Origin: Hirschia baltica ATCC 49814
GTDB taxonomy: Bacteria; Pseudomonadota; Alphaproteobacteria; Caulobacterales; Hyphomonadaceae
Length of the DNA stretch: 64,000 nucleotides
Direction of reading: 5' to 3'
NCBI RefSeq assembly: GCF_000023785.1
Contig: NC_012982.1
Coordinates: forward strand, 1,426,001-1,490,000
This document shows, in pieces, positions 1 through 8,224 of this stretch; position 1 is the first letter of the stretch; each line of letters opens with the position of its first letter. The notes below the pieces were generated by a model. The model saw only the letters and a list, made by a program, of their open reading frames with translations, had not been told where the DNA came from and made no database searches. The translations under genes were made by a program, and so were the position numbers.

Positions 1-63
1 TGGAAATTTGCATTTTGCCCTCATGATTCAGACGTAACGAGTTTTGTCTGAACAGGAGGCGTC

Positions 64-201
64 ATGCCGAAAGTGCTTCAGGTTGGAACTTCCGGGCCTT
101 TTGGGTCTGGTCGAAACATTACCCGCCTTAGAGGGCGACGGTCTCGTTACCATACAACCCAAATTCAAAATCTAACTCTAATGACGGAGCGAACAGCATG
201 A
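64..201 (+). CDS. Possible 45-residue leader/small protein upstream of prkA
   Basis: A short open frame starts with ATG four bases after a perfect AGGAGG (54-59). It ends in a TGA that overlaps the prkA start codon as ATGA. The predicted peptide is basic and polar, begins MPKVLQVGTSGPFGSGR, and has no membrane segment or family I recognise. The strong ribosome site and the ATGA overlap suggest translation coupled to prkA. A 6-bp inverted repeat (28-33 with 46-51) lies just ahead of the ribosome site. It may be a real small protein, a regulatory leader, or a chance frame. No homology was tested. Confidence 0.4.
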   Translation: MPKVLQVGTSGPFGSGRNITRLRGRRSRYHTTQIQNLTLMTERTA

Positions 202-2135
202 GCGAACTTTTTGACTCTTACACACGCGCCTTTGAAGCCCGTCGCGAAACAGTTATGAGCCTCCAAGACTATCTGGAGGGCTGCAAAAGCGACCCATTAA
301 TGTATGCCGGACCACATGAGAGATTACTGGCGGCCATTGGTGAGCCAGAAATGGTGGATACTTCCAAAGACCCGCGTTTGGGTCGAATATTTATGAATAG
401 AACTATCCGCGTTTACCCAGCCTTTAAAGAATTTTACGGCATGGAAGAAACCATTGAACGCATTGTGGCGTTTTTCCGCCAAGGTGCGCAGGGTTTAGAA
501 GAACGCAAACAGATCCTTTATCTCCTTGGCCCTGTGGGGGGTGGTAAATCCTCATTGGCTGAACGCGTAAAATCATTGATGGAAGAAAATCCAGTTTACG
601 TGTTGAAAGCAGGCGATGATGTGTCACCGATTTTTGAAAGTCCGCTTGGACTTTTCGAAGCCGATACCTATGGCGAACAGCTTGAAAAAGAATACAATAT
701 TCCCAAACGTCGTTTAAATGGCTTGATGAGCCCTTGGGCTTTAAAACGCCTCGATGAATTTGGCGGTGATATCACCAAATTTAAAGTCGCTAAGCTAATG
801 CCATCGCGTTTGCGTCAGGTGGCGATCGCTAAAACTGAGCCGGGTGATGAAAACAACCAAGATGTGTCTTCCTTGGTCGGAAAGGTGGATATTCGCCAGC
901 TGGAGTTCCACTCACAAGATGACCCAGATGCATATTCATATTCAGGTGGTTTGAACCGCGCCAATCAAGGTGTGCTTGAATTTGTTGAGATGTTTAAAGC
1001 ACCCATCAAAATGCTGCACCCTTTGCTGACTGCCACCCAAGAAAGCAATTATGTGGGGTCTGAAAATATCGGCGCGATACCCTATACCGGTATTGTGATG
1101 GCGCACTCCAATGAAAGCGAGTGGAAATCCTTTAAAAACAACAAAACCAATGAAGCCTTTATCGACCGTATCTATGTGATCAAAGTGCCTTATTGTTTGC
1201 GCGTTGAAGAAGAGGTGAAAATCTACGAAAAACTTGTGGCCAGTTCCGAACTTTCCGAAGCGCCATGTGCACCCGGAACGCTTGAAATGCTGGCGCAGTG
1301 TTCCGTGCTTTCGCGTTTGAAATCTCACGAAAATTCAACGCCATATGCAAAAATGCGCGTTTATGACGGCGATAGCTTAAAAGATGTCGACCCTAAAGCG
1401 CGCACCATGCAAGAATATAAGGATGTTGCCGGTGTTGACGAGGGGATGAATGGCATCTCCACACGGTTTGCTTTCAAGGCTCTATCAGCGACCTTCAACC
1501 ATGACACAGAAGAAGTGGCGGCTGATCCCGTCCACCTTATGTATGTGCTGGAACAATCCATAAAACGAGAGCAATTTCCCGAAGAAGTCGAGAGCGCATA
1601 TCTAAGCTATATCAAAGGTGAGCTAGCGCCGCGTTATGCCGAATTTATCGGCCATGAAATCCAAAAAGCCTATCTTGAAAGCTATCATGATTATGGGCAA
1701 AACCTGTTTGATCGCTATGTCGATTACGCAGATGCATGGATTGAAGATCAGGACTTTAAAGACCCTGATACCGGTCAATTATTAGATCGCGAATCACTCA
1801 ACCAAGAGCTTTCTAAAATTGAGAAACCAGCCGGAATTGCCAACCCGAAAGACTTCAGAAATGAAGTGGTGAAATTCTCATTGCGGACACGTGCGAATAA
1901 TTCAGGCGAGAACCCAAGCTGGACCTCCTATGAGAAAATCCGAGAAGTGATCGAGCGGCGTATGTTTGCGCAGGTTGAAGAATTGCTTCCGGTTATTTCT
2001 TTTGGTTCCAAAAAAGACTCTGACAGCGAGAAAAAGCACGACGAGTTTGTCGATCGCATGATCGAGCGCGGATATACAGGACGTCAGGTTAGACGACTTG
2101 TCGAATGGTATATGCGCGTCAGACAGGCGGGGTAG
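198..2135 (+). CDS. prkA: PrkA family serine protein kinase (AAA+ domain)
   Basis: A 645-residue PrkA/YeaG-type protein, the usual length for the family. A Walker A motif GPVGGGKS lies at about residues 111-118 inside the N-terminal AAA domain, and the C-terminal half is the PrkA kinase-like domain. Family members act in the cytoplasm in stress, starvation and stationary-phase responses; whether the main activity is kinase or AAA protease-like is debated. The start is ATG with GGAG at 185-188. It begins a tight cluster with yeaH (6-bp gap) and spoVR, a module conserved in many non-sporulating proteobacteria. It is probably expressed from a promoter left of position 64 together with the small upstream ORF. 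Confidence 0.95.
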   Translation: MSELFDSYTRAFEARRETVMSLQDYLEGCKSDPLMYAGPHERLLAAIGEPEMVDTSKDPRLGRIFMNRTIRVYPAFKEFYGMEETIERIVAFFRQGAQGLEERKQILYLLGPVGGGKSSLAERVKSLMEENPVYVLKAGDDVSPIFESPLGLFEADTYGEQLEKEYNIPKRRLNGLMSPWALKRLDEFGGDITKFKVAKLMPSRLRQVAIAKTEPGDENNQDVSSLVGKVDIRQLEFHSQDDPDAYSYSGGLNRANQGVLEFVEMFKAPIKMLHPLLTATQESNYVGSENIGAIPYTGIVMAHSNESEWKSFKNNKTNEAFIDRIYVIKVPYCLRVEEEVKIYEKLVASSELSEAPCAPGTLEMLAQCSVLSRLKSHENSTPYAKMRVYDGDSLKDVDPKARTMQEYKDVAGVDEGMNGISTRFAFKALSATFNHDTEEVAADPVHLMYVLEQSIKREQFPEEVESAYLSYIKGELAPRYAEFIGHEIQKAYLESYHDYGQNLFDRYVDYADAWIEDQDFKDPDTGQLLDRESLNQELSKIEKPAGIANPKDFRNEVVKFSLRTRANNSGENPSWTSYEKIREVIERRMFAQVEELLPVISFGSKKDSDSEKKHDEFVDRMIERGYTGRQVRRLVEWYMRVRQAG

Positions 2136-2141
2136 TCGCAC

Positions 2142-3440
2142 ATGCACATTATTGACCGACGACGTGAAGGGGGCAAAAGCCTTACCAACCGACAACGGTT
2201 TTTAAAGCGTTCAAAAGCGCTTGTAAAAAAAGCAGTAAAAGATGCCTCCAGTGGGCGCTCTATCAAAGATGCAGGCAAGGGCGGGGATATTATTATCCCC
2301 GCTGACGGCGTCCACGAACCGTCTTTGCGCAAAGGACGAGAAGGCGGTCGGCGCGAACGTGTCATGCCGGGAAATAAGGAATTTCTCGAAGGTGACCGCA
2401 TTGAACGCCCTGAAGATGGGCAAGGACGGGGCAATAAAGCATCTGATTCAGGTGAGGGCGAGGATGACTACACATTCAACCTGTCCAGCGAAGAATTTAT
2501 GGAGCTTTTCCTAGAAGACCTTGAATTGCCAGATTTGGCAAAGCGTCAGGTAATGGGTGTTGAAGATGTGATCCCTGAACGCGCTGGATTTCAATCTGCT
2601 GGCTCACCTTCAGCCATTGCGATTGGCCGGACAATGCGCAATTCCATGTCGCGGCGGGTGGCGTTGCGCCGCCCACGTGATGAGGAGATCGAGGCTGCCC
2701 AATCAGCAATTGCAAAACTGATCACTGATGAAGCGCCCGCCGCTAAAATCAAAACAGCTGAGGAAAAACTCGCCACGCTAAATCGGCGCCGTAAATTTAT
2801 TCCCTTCATTGATCCTTTGGATGTGAAATATCGCAGGTTTGAAGGGGTTCCTCAGCCTGTCGCGCGCGCTGTGATGTTCTGTTTGATGGATGTGTCTGGG
2901 TCTATGGATGACCACATGAAAGATTTAGCCAAGCGTTTTTACAGCCTGCTCTATCTATTCCTGAAAACACGCTATAGCCGCGTGGAAGTGGTGTTTATCC
3001 GTCATACGCATGAAGCAAAAGAAGTCGACGAGCAGACATTCTTCTATAGCCGAGAAAGCGGCGGCACGATCGTCTCTACAGCTTTAGATCAGATGTTTGA
3101 CATCATCCGTGAGCGCTATCCTGCCGATCAATGGAATATCTATGCAGCACAGGCATCTGATGGTGATAATCTGCCGTCGGATAACCTGAAAACAATCACC
3201 ATGTTGCAAGATACAATTCTGCCGCTCTGCCAATATTACGCCTATCTGGAAGTTGGCAATGAGGATCAACAACGCTTTCGTATGTCGGGTGATGATGAGA
3301 CGGGCTTATGGCGCGCATATCATCATCTCGTTGAATCGGGCGGCGCGGTCGAGATGCGAAAAGTAAAGCATAGGCGGGAGATTTTCCCTGTATTCGCCGA
3401 GCTATTTAAAAAACGTGAAACGGCCAAAGCATCCGCGTAA
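2142..3440 (+). CDS. yeaH: YeaH/YhbH family protein (DUF444, VWA-like)
   Basis: A 432-residue DUF444 protein. The N-terminal ~110 residues are charged and Gly/Arg/Lys-rich, typical of the family. A von Willebrand A-type metal-site motif DVSGSMD (MIDAS-like) sits at about residues 250-256. It lies 6 bp after prkA and before spoVR, the standard order of this stress module, so it is very likely co-transcribed and may work as a partner of PrkA. The molecular function of the family is not established. Start ATG at 2142, in the short gap after the prkA stop. Confidence 0.93.
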   Translation: MHIIDRRREGGKSLTNRQRFLKRSKALVKKAVKDASSGRSIKDAGKGGDIIIPADGVHEPSLRKGREGGRRERVMPGNKEFLEGDRIERPEDGQGRGNKASDSGEGEDDYTFNLSSEEFMELFLEDLELPDLAKRQVMGVEDVIPERAGFQSAGSPSAIAIGRTMRNSMSRRVALRRPRDEEIEAAQSAIAKLITDEAPAAKIKTAEEKLATLNRRRKFIPFIDPLDVKYRRFEGVPQPVARAVMFCLMDVSGSMDDHMKDLAKRFYSLLYLFLKTRYSRVEVVFIRHTHEAKEVDEQTFFYSRESGGTIVSTALDQMFDIIRERYPADQWNIYAAQASDGDNLPSDNLKTITMLQDTILPLCQYYAYLEVGNEDQQRFRMSGDDETGLWRAYHHLVESGGAVEMRKVKHRREIFPVFAELFKKRETAKASA

Positions 3441-3472
3441 ATTAATGAAAACCAGAAAGTGTGAGGCATGAC

Positions 3473-5059
3473 ATGACCACACAAACAAAGACAAAAAAGA
3501 AGAAACAAAAACCCCAACCTATCGCGGGTGAAAACCTGCTGTTTACGGGTGCAGACTGGGATGCCCCGCTGATCGATAAAGTTTATAATGCCATCGAAGA
3601 CATCGCGATTGGCGAGATGAAGCTTGATCCCTATCCCAGCCAGATCGAAGTCATCACATCTGAGCAAATGCTCGATGCCTATGCCTCCACAGGCATGCCG
3701 TTATTTTATCATCATTGGAGCTTTGGCAAGCAATACGCCTATAATGAGAGCATGTATCGCAAAGGTTTTCAGGGCTTAGCTTATGAAATCGTGATCAATT
3801 CCGATCCGTGTGTGTGCTATATTATGGAAGAAAACTCCGCCACCATGCAGACATTGGTGATCGCGCACGCAGCCTTTGGGCATTCGCATTTCTTCAAGAA
3901 TAATTATGTCTTCCAGCAATGGACGGATGCAAGCGGCATTATTGATTATCTGGCCTTTGCCAAAGCCTATATTGCCAAATGCGAAGATAAATACGGACCT
4001 GATGCCGTCGAGCGGATGATTGATGCCGCCCATGCCCTGCAATCACATGGCATTCATCGCTATCCCAAAAAACGCCAAGCTAGCCTGGCCGAAGAAGCCG
4101 ACCGTGAGCGCGTGCGCCGCGAGCATGGCGAAGCCCTGTTCAATGATTTATGGCGCACAGTCCCCGAAGGCGAAGAAAAGAAGGTCAGCCCCGATGAGGC
4201 AATGCTCGCCAAACAGCGTGAAATCCTTGGCTTACCCGAAGAAAACATATTGTATTTCTTGGAAAAAACAGCGCCCAAACTTGCCCCTTGGCAGCGCGAA
4301 ATCATCCGCATTGTTCGCCTCATCGCGCAGTATTTCTATCCCCAACGCCAGACCAAAATGATGAATGAGGGCTGCGCCACCTATACCCATCATCGCATCA
4401 TGACGCGCCTTCACGAAAAAGGGCAAATCTCAGACGGTCAGTTTATGGAATTTCTGCATTCGCATTCCGGCGTGGTGATGCAGCCCGACTTTGACGATCG
4501 CCGCTTTAACGGCATCAATCCTTATGCGCTGGGCTTTGCCATGTGTGAGGATATTGAGCGCATATGTAATGAACCAAGCCAAGAAGATTTGGAATGGTTT
4601 CCCGATATTGCCGGCAAGGGCAATCATATGGATGTGCTCAAAGATATCTGGGCCAATTTCCGCGATGAAAGCTTTGTGCTGCAATTTTTATCGCCCCACC
4701 TTATCCGAAAAATGGGCCTATTTCATATCGTCGATGATAGTGATGAAGAGGAAATTGAAGTTGCGGCCATCCATGATGAGCGCGGCTATCTAAAAGTGCG
4801 CAGGGCGCTCTCGCGTGATTATGATGTCTCGCGATCAGACGCCAATATCCAAGTCTCAGACGTAGACCTCGCCGGCGATCGCTGTCTAAACCTCACCCAT
4901 TATGTCTCTGAAGGCGTCCTCTTGGATGAGAATGACACATGGCGCGTCTTGCGACACCTCGCCAACCTCTGGGGCTATCCCGTCTCCCTCAAAGAAGTCG
5001 ACCCCGACGGCAAAATCATGGAAATGTATGAGTTAGAACCAGAAGATGCGATGGGGTAG
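3473..5059 (+). CDS. spoVR: SpoVR family protein (YcgB-like)
   Basis: A SpoVR/YcgB-family cytoplasmic protein of about 528 residues, the usual ~500-residue size. The frame opens at a GTG at 3461, but ATG 3473 is preferred because GAGG (3463-3466) lies 6 bases before it. The Lys-rich start MTTQTKTKKKK is followed by the conserved core (for example GENLLFTGADWD, and the segment around the MMNEGCATYTHH motif). The name comes from a Bacillus spore-cortex gene, but proteobacterial members are tied to stress and stationary phase together with PrkA and YeaH. It is the third gene of that module here; no terminator is obvious directly after it. Confidence 0.94.
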   Translation: MTTQTKTKKKKQKPQPIAGENLLFTGADWDAPLIDKVYNAIEDIAIGEMKLDPYPSQIEVITSEQMLDAYASTGMPLFYHHWSFGKQYAYNESMYRKGFQGLAYEIVINSDPCVCYIMEENSATMQTLVIAHAAFGHSHFFKNNYVFQQWTDASGIIDYLAFAKAYIAKCEDKYGPDAVERMIDAAHALQSHGIHRYPKKRQASLAEEADRERVRREHGEALFNDLWRTVPEGEEKKVSPDEAMLAKQREILGLPEENILYFLEKTAPKLAPWQREIIRIVRLIAQYFYPQRQTKMMNEGCATYTHHRIMTRLHEKGQISDGQFMEFLHSHSGVVMQPDFDDRRFNGINPYALGFAMCEDIERICNEPSQEDLEWFPDIAGKGNHMDVLKDIWANFRDESFVLQFLSPHLIRKMGLFHIVDDSDEEEIEVAAIHDERGYLKVRRALSRDYDVSRSDANIQVSDVDLAGDRCLNLTHYVSEGVLLDENDTWRVLRHLANLWGYPVSLKEVDPDGKIMEMYELEPEDAMG

Positions 5060-5103
5060 AGAGTGGCGCTCCTCTGCTAAGGGAGTATGCATAGGGGGGA
5101 AGT

Positions 5104-5394
5104 ATGACATACGCGCTGTATATTATGGCATCTAAGCCATATGGAACGCTCTATATTGGTGTTACCAATTCTTTGCAGCGGCGTATTTGGGAACATAAAC
5201 AAGGCATTGGCTGCACGTTCACGGCCAAACACAATATCAAAACTTTCGTGTGGTTTGAAATGTTCGATAACATCGAAACAGCCATCGCACAGGAAAAACG
5301 CATGAAAAAGTGGAAGCGTGATTGGAAAATTAATTTGATCGAACGCAATAATCCCCATTGGCAGGATTTGTTTGACTCTATTGGGCATTCCTGA
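5104..5394 (+). CDS. Solitary GIY-YIG domain protein
   Basis: A 96-residue single-domain GIY-YIG protein of the small YhbQ/UPF0213-like type. Visible elements are the first strand as LYIM, the second as LYIGVT, the conserved Arg in QRRIWEHK, the metal-binding Glu in the segment AIAQEKRMKKWK, and the Asn near the end (LIERNNP). Such proteins are predicted nucleases; the role of these solitary alphaproteobacterial copies is unknown. The start has a strong ribosome site (AGGGGGGA). It lies 44 bp after spoVR and is followed by palindromic repeats, so it may be an accessory insertion behind the stress module. Confidence 0.85.
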   Translation: MTYALYIMASKPYGTLYIGVTNSLQRRIWEHKQGIGCTFTAKHNIKTFVWFEMFDNIETAIAQEKRMKKWKRDWKINLIERNNPHWQDLFDSIGHS

Positions 5395-5475
5395 GCGGAC
5401 CTTCCACGGATATGGTTTTGCTTTTTGTTCCTGCCAGTATAGTGCTTGTTTAGCTTGCAAGCTTCTCCACTGTCA

Positions 5476-5562
5476 TTCCGGTTTCGAGACTTGTCGAGAA
5501 GACCGGAACCCATGTTTCAGCAATAGGAATGTTGATGGATAGGCCCCGCAATAAATGCGGGG
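5476..5562. repeat. Pair of intergenic palindromes
   Basis: Two inverted repeats follow the GIY-YIG gene. The first has arms TTCCGGT (5476-5482) and ACCGGAA (5502-5508) with a further partly paired interior. The second is a perfect CCCCGCA-ATAAA-TGCGGGG hairpin (5544-5562). The form resembles the mosaic intergenic palindromes scattered in many alphaproteobacterial genomes. They could also end transcription from spoVR/GIY-YIG, though there is no clear T-run. Copy number in the genome cannot be judged from this window. Confidence 0.55.
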
Positions 5563-5995
5563 TGACAACTCCAGATCACACGGAAAAGGCAAGAGTAAAC
5601 CGAACTGTTTAAAAGCGGTTTCTTTTCAATCTTATCCCATCCCACACAAAGCCCTTCATAATCCTTGCTATCCATCTCATGAGGGCGGCGCGCGACCTAG
5701 TGTCGGGGTGGAGGAGTGAACTTGCCAAACCAGTCTTTGCAGGGGTGTAAAGATATAGGTGGCGGGGCCGGAGAGAGGACCATGAAGTCCACGAGGCTAT
5801 GCCTGCCTCTCCTAGCAGTCTTGGAATAGACGAAAATCACTCTACGAGGCGTGCTTTCGGGCCGCATTATCAGCTGACCAGCTTGGGTCAGCACACTTTA
5901 GCTGCCAGAATGTGCGCCTCGCGCCGTTATCGGCAAAGCAATCCTTTATACCTTCGCATGCAGCGCATGGCGGGGATATTTTTGTAGCCAAAGAA
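5563..5995. other. Non-coding, GC-rich block with possible structured RNA (stems 5770-5921)
   Basis: No convincing protein gene is seen. The DNA is more GC-rich than its surroundings. One candidate fold: a closing stem GGAGAG (5770-5775) / CTCTCC (5807-5812) encloses two hairpins, GGAC/GTCC (5777-5790) and AGGC/GCCT (5794-5804). A second domain has stem CGAGGCG (5845-5851) / CGCCTCG (5915-5921) around the hairpin GCTGACC/GGTCAGC (5873-5892). I could not match it to tmRNA, RNase P RNA, SRP RNA or a known riboswitch. It may be a non-coding RNA or a degraded palindromic repeat cluster; the strand is unknown. Confidence 0.35.
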
Positions 5996-6025
5996 AAGGC
6001 CGCAACACATATGTGCAGCGGCCTT
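5996..6025 (-). terminator. Rho-independent terminator of the reductase gene
   Basis: Perfect 8-bp arms AAGGCCGC (5996-6003) and GCGGCCTT (6018-6025), with the inner palindrome CACATATGTG. Read on the minus strand it is followed by a T-rich stretch (TTTTCTTT), just downstream of the minus-strand reductase stop at 6051. Confidence 0.75.
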
Positions 6026-6050
6026 AAATTGTTACGCTTTAGCGCTGAAG

Positions 6051-7190
6051 CTAGATTGGCATTTGCGGGCAAACGAGGAATTTCTCGCCTGTTTTTTTGG
6101 CGTCATAGCGGCGCACAGTGTCGGCATCTAGCATATCTGTCAGCGAGAGTTCATCCGTATATGAACTTGCAAATGTAGTTGTCAGTTCTTTGGCCACGCG
6201 AGAACGTAAACGTACAGCAACCTCCATGCCGGCTTTAGCAAGGAAGTTTGGCAATAACCAGCCGCCCACGCCCCATGCCATGCCGTATCCGCGTGATAAT
6301 GTGGTTTGGGATGTGTCTAGGCCGCCATAAAGGTAAACTTGCTTATGCTTTACTGACCCGTAAATGCTGTAAGCGCCCGGTGTGCGGGCGGCGGCAGCTT
6401 CCATTGCTGATAGGATGTTGGAGGCAAGATGTCCGCCGCCTGTCGCATCAAAAGCCAGTGTTGCGCCCGTTTCGTGAATCGCATCCACAAGATCTTTCAT
6501 GAAAGTATCTTTGCTGGAATTGATGATGTATTTTGCGCCTAGATCACGCAGGATTTGCTCTTGCTCATCCTTGCGCACAATATTGACGAGTTCGACACCA
6601 TCCGCCTGACAGATGCGGTTTAGCATTTGCCCAAGGTTTGATGCGGCGGCTGTGTGAACCAAAGCTGTGTGGCCTTCCATACGCATGGTCTCAACCATGG
6701 ACAGGGCGGTGAGCGGATTTACAAAGCTTGATGCGCCTTCTTTGGCTGTATTGCCTTCAAGAAGGGGTAAGCAGTTCATGGCGTCAACGATTTGATATTG
6801 CGCATACATGCCGCCGCCCATTGCGGCGACTGTCTTGCCCATCAGGCTTTGCGCATAATCGCTTGCTCCCGCAGCGACGACAACGCCCGCGCCTTCATTT
6901 CCGATTGGCAGCGCCTGATCAATACGGGCTTTGAGAGCTGGCATGATTTGCGGCGCGATTGGTGCTGTTAGCACGCGGTCTGCTCCATCGCCCGTTGAAC
7001 TTGCTTTTGAACTATCAGACAGGCCAAGCATCACTGCTATATCAGAAGGGTTGATCGGTGTGGCTTCAATGCGAATAACGACCTGATTATCTTTTGGGGT
7101 CGGCATTTCTTTTTCAACGAGGTTCATCTTAAGCTCGCCGTCAGCTGTAACTGTTGAACGCATTTGAAGATAGTTAGATGGTAGTGACAT
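6051..7190 (-). CDS. Zinc-type alcohol dehydrogenase / quinone reductase-like (MDR) oxidoreductase
   Basis: A medium-chain dehydrogenase/reductase of about 379 residues. The GroES-like N-terminal part (IEATPINPSDIAVM) and the nucleotide-binding middle part (HTAAASNLGQMLNRI, then FDATGGG) follow the quinone reductase/enoyl reductase pattern. Typical zinc-ligand cysteines are not evident, so it is probably a zinc-independent NADPH reductase. Substrate unknown. The frame extends to a GTG at 7223, but ATG 7190 has GGGAG five bases upstream and is preferred. It probably shares a transcript with the GST gene upstream (54 bp apart) and ends at a clear terminator. Confidence 0.88.
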   Translation of the reverse strand: MSLPSNYLQMRSTVTADGELKMNLVEKEMPTPKDNQVVIRIEATPINPSDIAVMLGLSDSSKASSTGDGADRVLTAPIAPQIMPALKARIDQALPIGNEGAGVVVAAGASDYAQSLMGKTVAAMGGGMYAQYQIVDAMNCLPLLEGNTAKEGASSFVNPLTALSMVETMRMEGHTALVHTAAASNLGQMLNRICQADGVELVNIVRKDEQEQILRDLGAKYIINSSKDTFMKDLVDAIHETGATLAFDATGGGHLASNILSAMEAAAARTPGAYSIYGSVKHKQVYLYGGLDTSQTTLSRGYGMAWGVGGWLLPNFLAKAGMEVAVRLRSRVAKELTTTFASSYTDELSLTDMLDADTVRRYDAKKTGEKFLVCPQMPI

Positions 7191-7243
7191 GATTACTCCC
7201 CATGTTTGGCTTGATTGCTGCACCTCATCGGGTGCTATTATAT

Positions 7244-7915
7244 TTATTGTGCTTTTGCGTAGGCGTACTCGCCGCCTTTTTTGAGTGCGGCTTGGTAGGC
7301 AGGGCGCGCGTGAATTTTCGCGACGAAGTCTTGTATAACTTGTGGAATAGCTTGCGGTGAGCGTGAAGTCAGCGCTTCGAGTGGGAAACTCATCATGATG
7401 TCGGCAGCTGTAAACTCAGAGCCAGCAAACCATTGGTTTTTGGTCAGGGCCTGCGACCAGTATCCGACATGATTTGCAATTTGCGGTGTCACATAGCTTT
7501 TTATGGCTTTATTGCTGACCATGCGCACAAGCGGTCTCATAAGTGGATTTACGTTTAAGGGTAGGCGGTCAAATACAAGCTTCATCAGCAAAGGCGGCAT
7601 GGCAGAGCCTTCGGCATAATGAATCCAATGATTCATCGAACGCCCTTCGGATGTGTCCATGCTCGGGTTTAATGGGCCTTTGCCATATATGTGTAATAGA
7701 TAGTCAAAAATCGCGCCTGTTTCTGCGATTTTGCGACCTTCATGTTCAAGAATGGGTGATTTGCCGAGAGGGTGGACCGATTTTAGGTCTGCCGGTGCCA
7801 GCATAGTTATTTCATCGCGCTGATAGAATTTGATCTGATATGTAAATTGAAGTTCTTCCATCAGCCACAAGACGCGCTGTGATCTGGAATTATTTAGATG
7901 GTGGATGGTAAACAC
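7244..7915 (-). CDS. Glutathione S-transferase family protein
   Basis: A 223-residue GST. The N-terminal thioredoxin-fold domain carries the likely catalytic Ser region NSRSQRVLW and a glutathione-binding AETGAI; the C-terminal helical domain spans about residues 85-220. Family members conjugate glutathione to electrophiles or reduce peroxides in the cytoplasm; the substrate is unknown. The start is GTG with GAGGA six bases upstream. The gene directly precedes the MDR reductase on the same strand, suggesting a small detoxification or redox operon. Confidence 0.9.
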   Translation of the reverse strand: MFTIHHLNNSRSQRVLWLMEELQFTYQIKFYQRDEITMLAPADLKSVHPLGKSPILEHEGRKIAETGAIFDYLLHIYGKGPLNPSMDTSEGRSMNHWIHYAEGSAMPPLLMKLVFDRLPLNVNPLMRPLVRMVSNKAIKSYVTPQIANHVGYWSQALTKNQWFAGSEFTAADIMMSFPLEALTSRSPQAIPQVIQDFVAKIHARPAYQAALKKGGEYAYAKAQ

Positions 7916-8140
7916 AGGCAGTCCTCATAGGTTTTAGGTATAAAACAGAGTTAGGTGCCTAATAGCATGTCTGCAAGCATTAAACAGCGTGTCGCGAGGT
8001 TAGGTTTTGAGGTGAAAAATCCAATTTTGGCCGCCAAGACAGTATGATTTTTGAAAGCAATCTGCTGTTTTGATTTTGTGTATATGTATGTAATGTATTG
8101 ATTAGTATGAATAAAAATTATCTGCGGTAAGTGTAAAAAT
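7916..8140. other. Intergenic region without a visible gene
   Basis: AT-rich spacer between the GST start and the hemB terminator. It should hold the promoter for the minus-strand GST-reductase pair, but I cannot place a convincing -35/-10 pair. No small ORF with a good ribosome site is seen. Confidence 0.5.
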
Positions 8141-8166
8141 GACCGATCAGAAACCTCTGATCAGTC
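8141..8166 (-). terminator. Terminator of hemB
   Basis: Arms GACCGATCAGA (8141-8151) and TCTGATCAGTC (8156-8166) pair over 11 bp with one G-U. On the minus strand the stem is followed by ATTTTTAC, 59 bases after the hemB stop. Confidence 0.75.
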
Positions 8167-8224
8167 GTTGAAATATTTTTACAAATGTACCAATTATCTG
8201 GGTGTCGCTTTTGGGGATGAAAGC

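Noticed and set aside
942-1328. 128-codon frame antisense to prkA
   Set aside because: Shadow of the strongly conserved prkA coding frame.
5697-5894. Open frame of 65 codons on the minus strand in the GC-rich intergenic block
   Set aside because: Pro-rich, low-complexity product without a ribosome site; it looks like a by-product of the palindromic GC-rich DNA.
5842-6072. Minus-strand frame ending in a tag-like sequence (ADNAARKHAS), considered as tmRNA
   Set aside because: It does not end in the hydrophobic ALAA/AVAA type tag, and no tRNA-like acceptor domain is found near.
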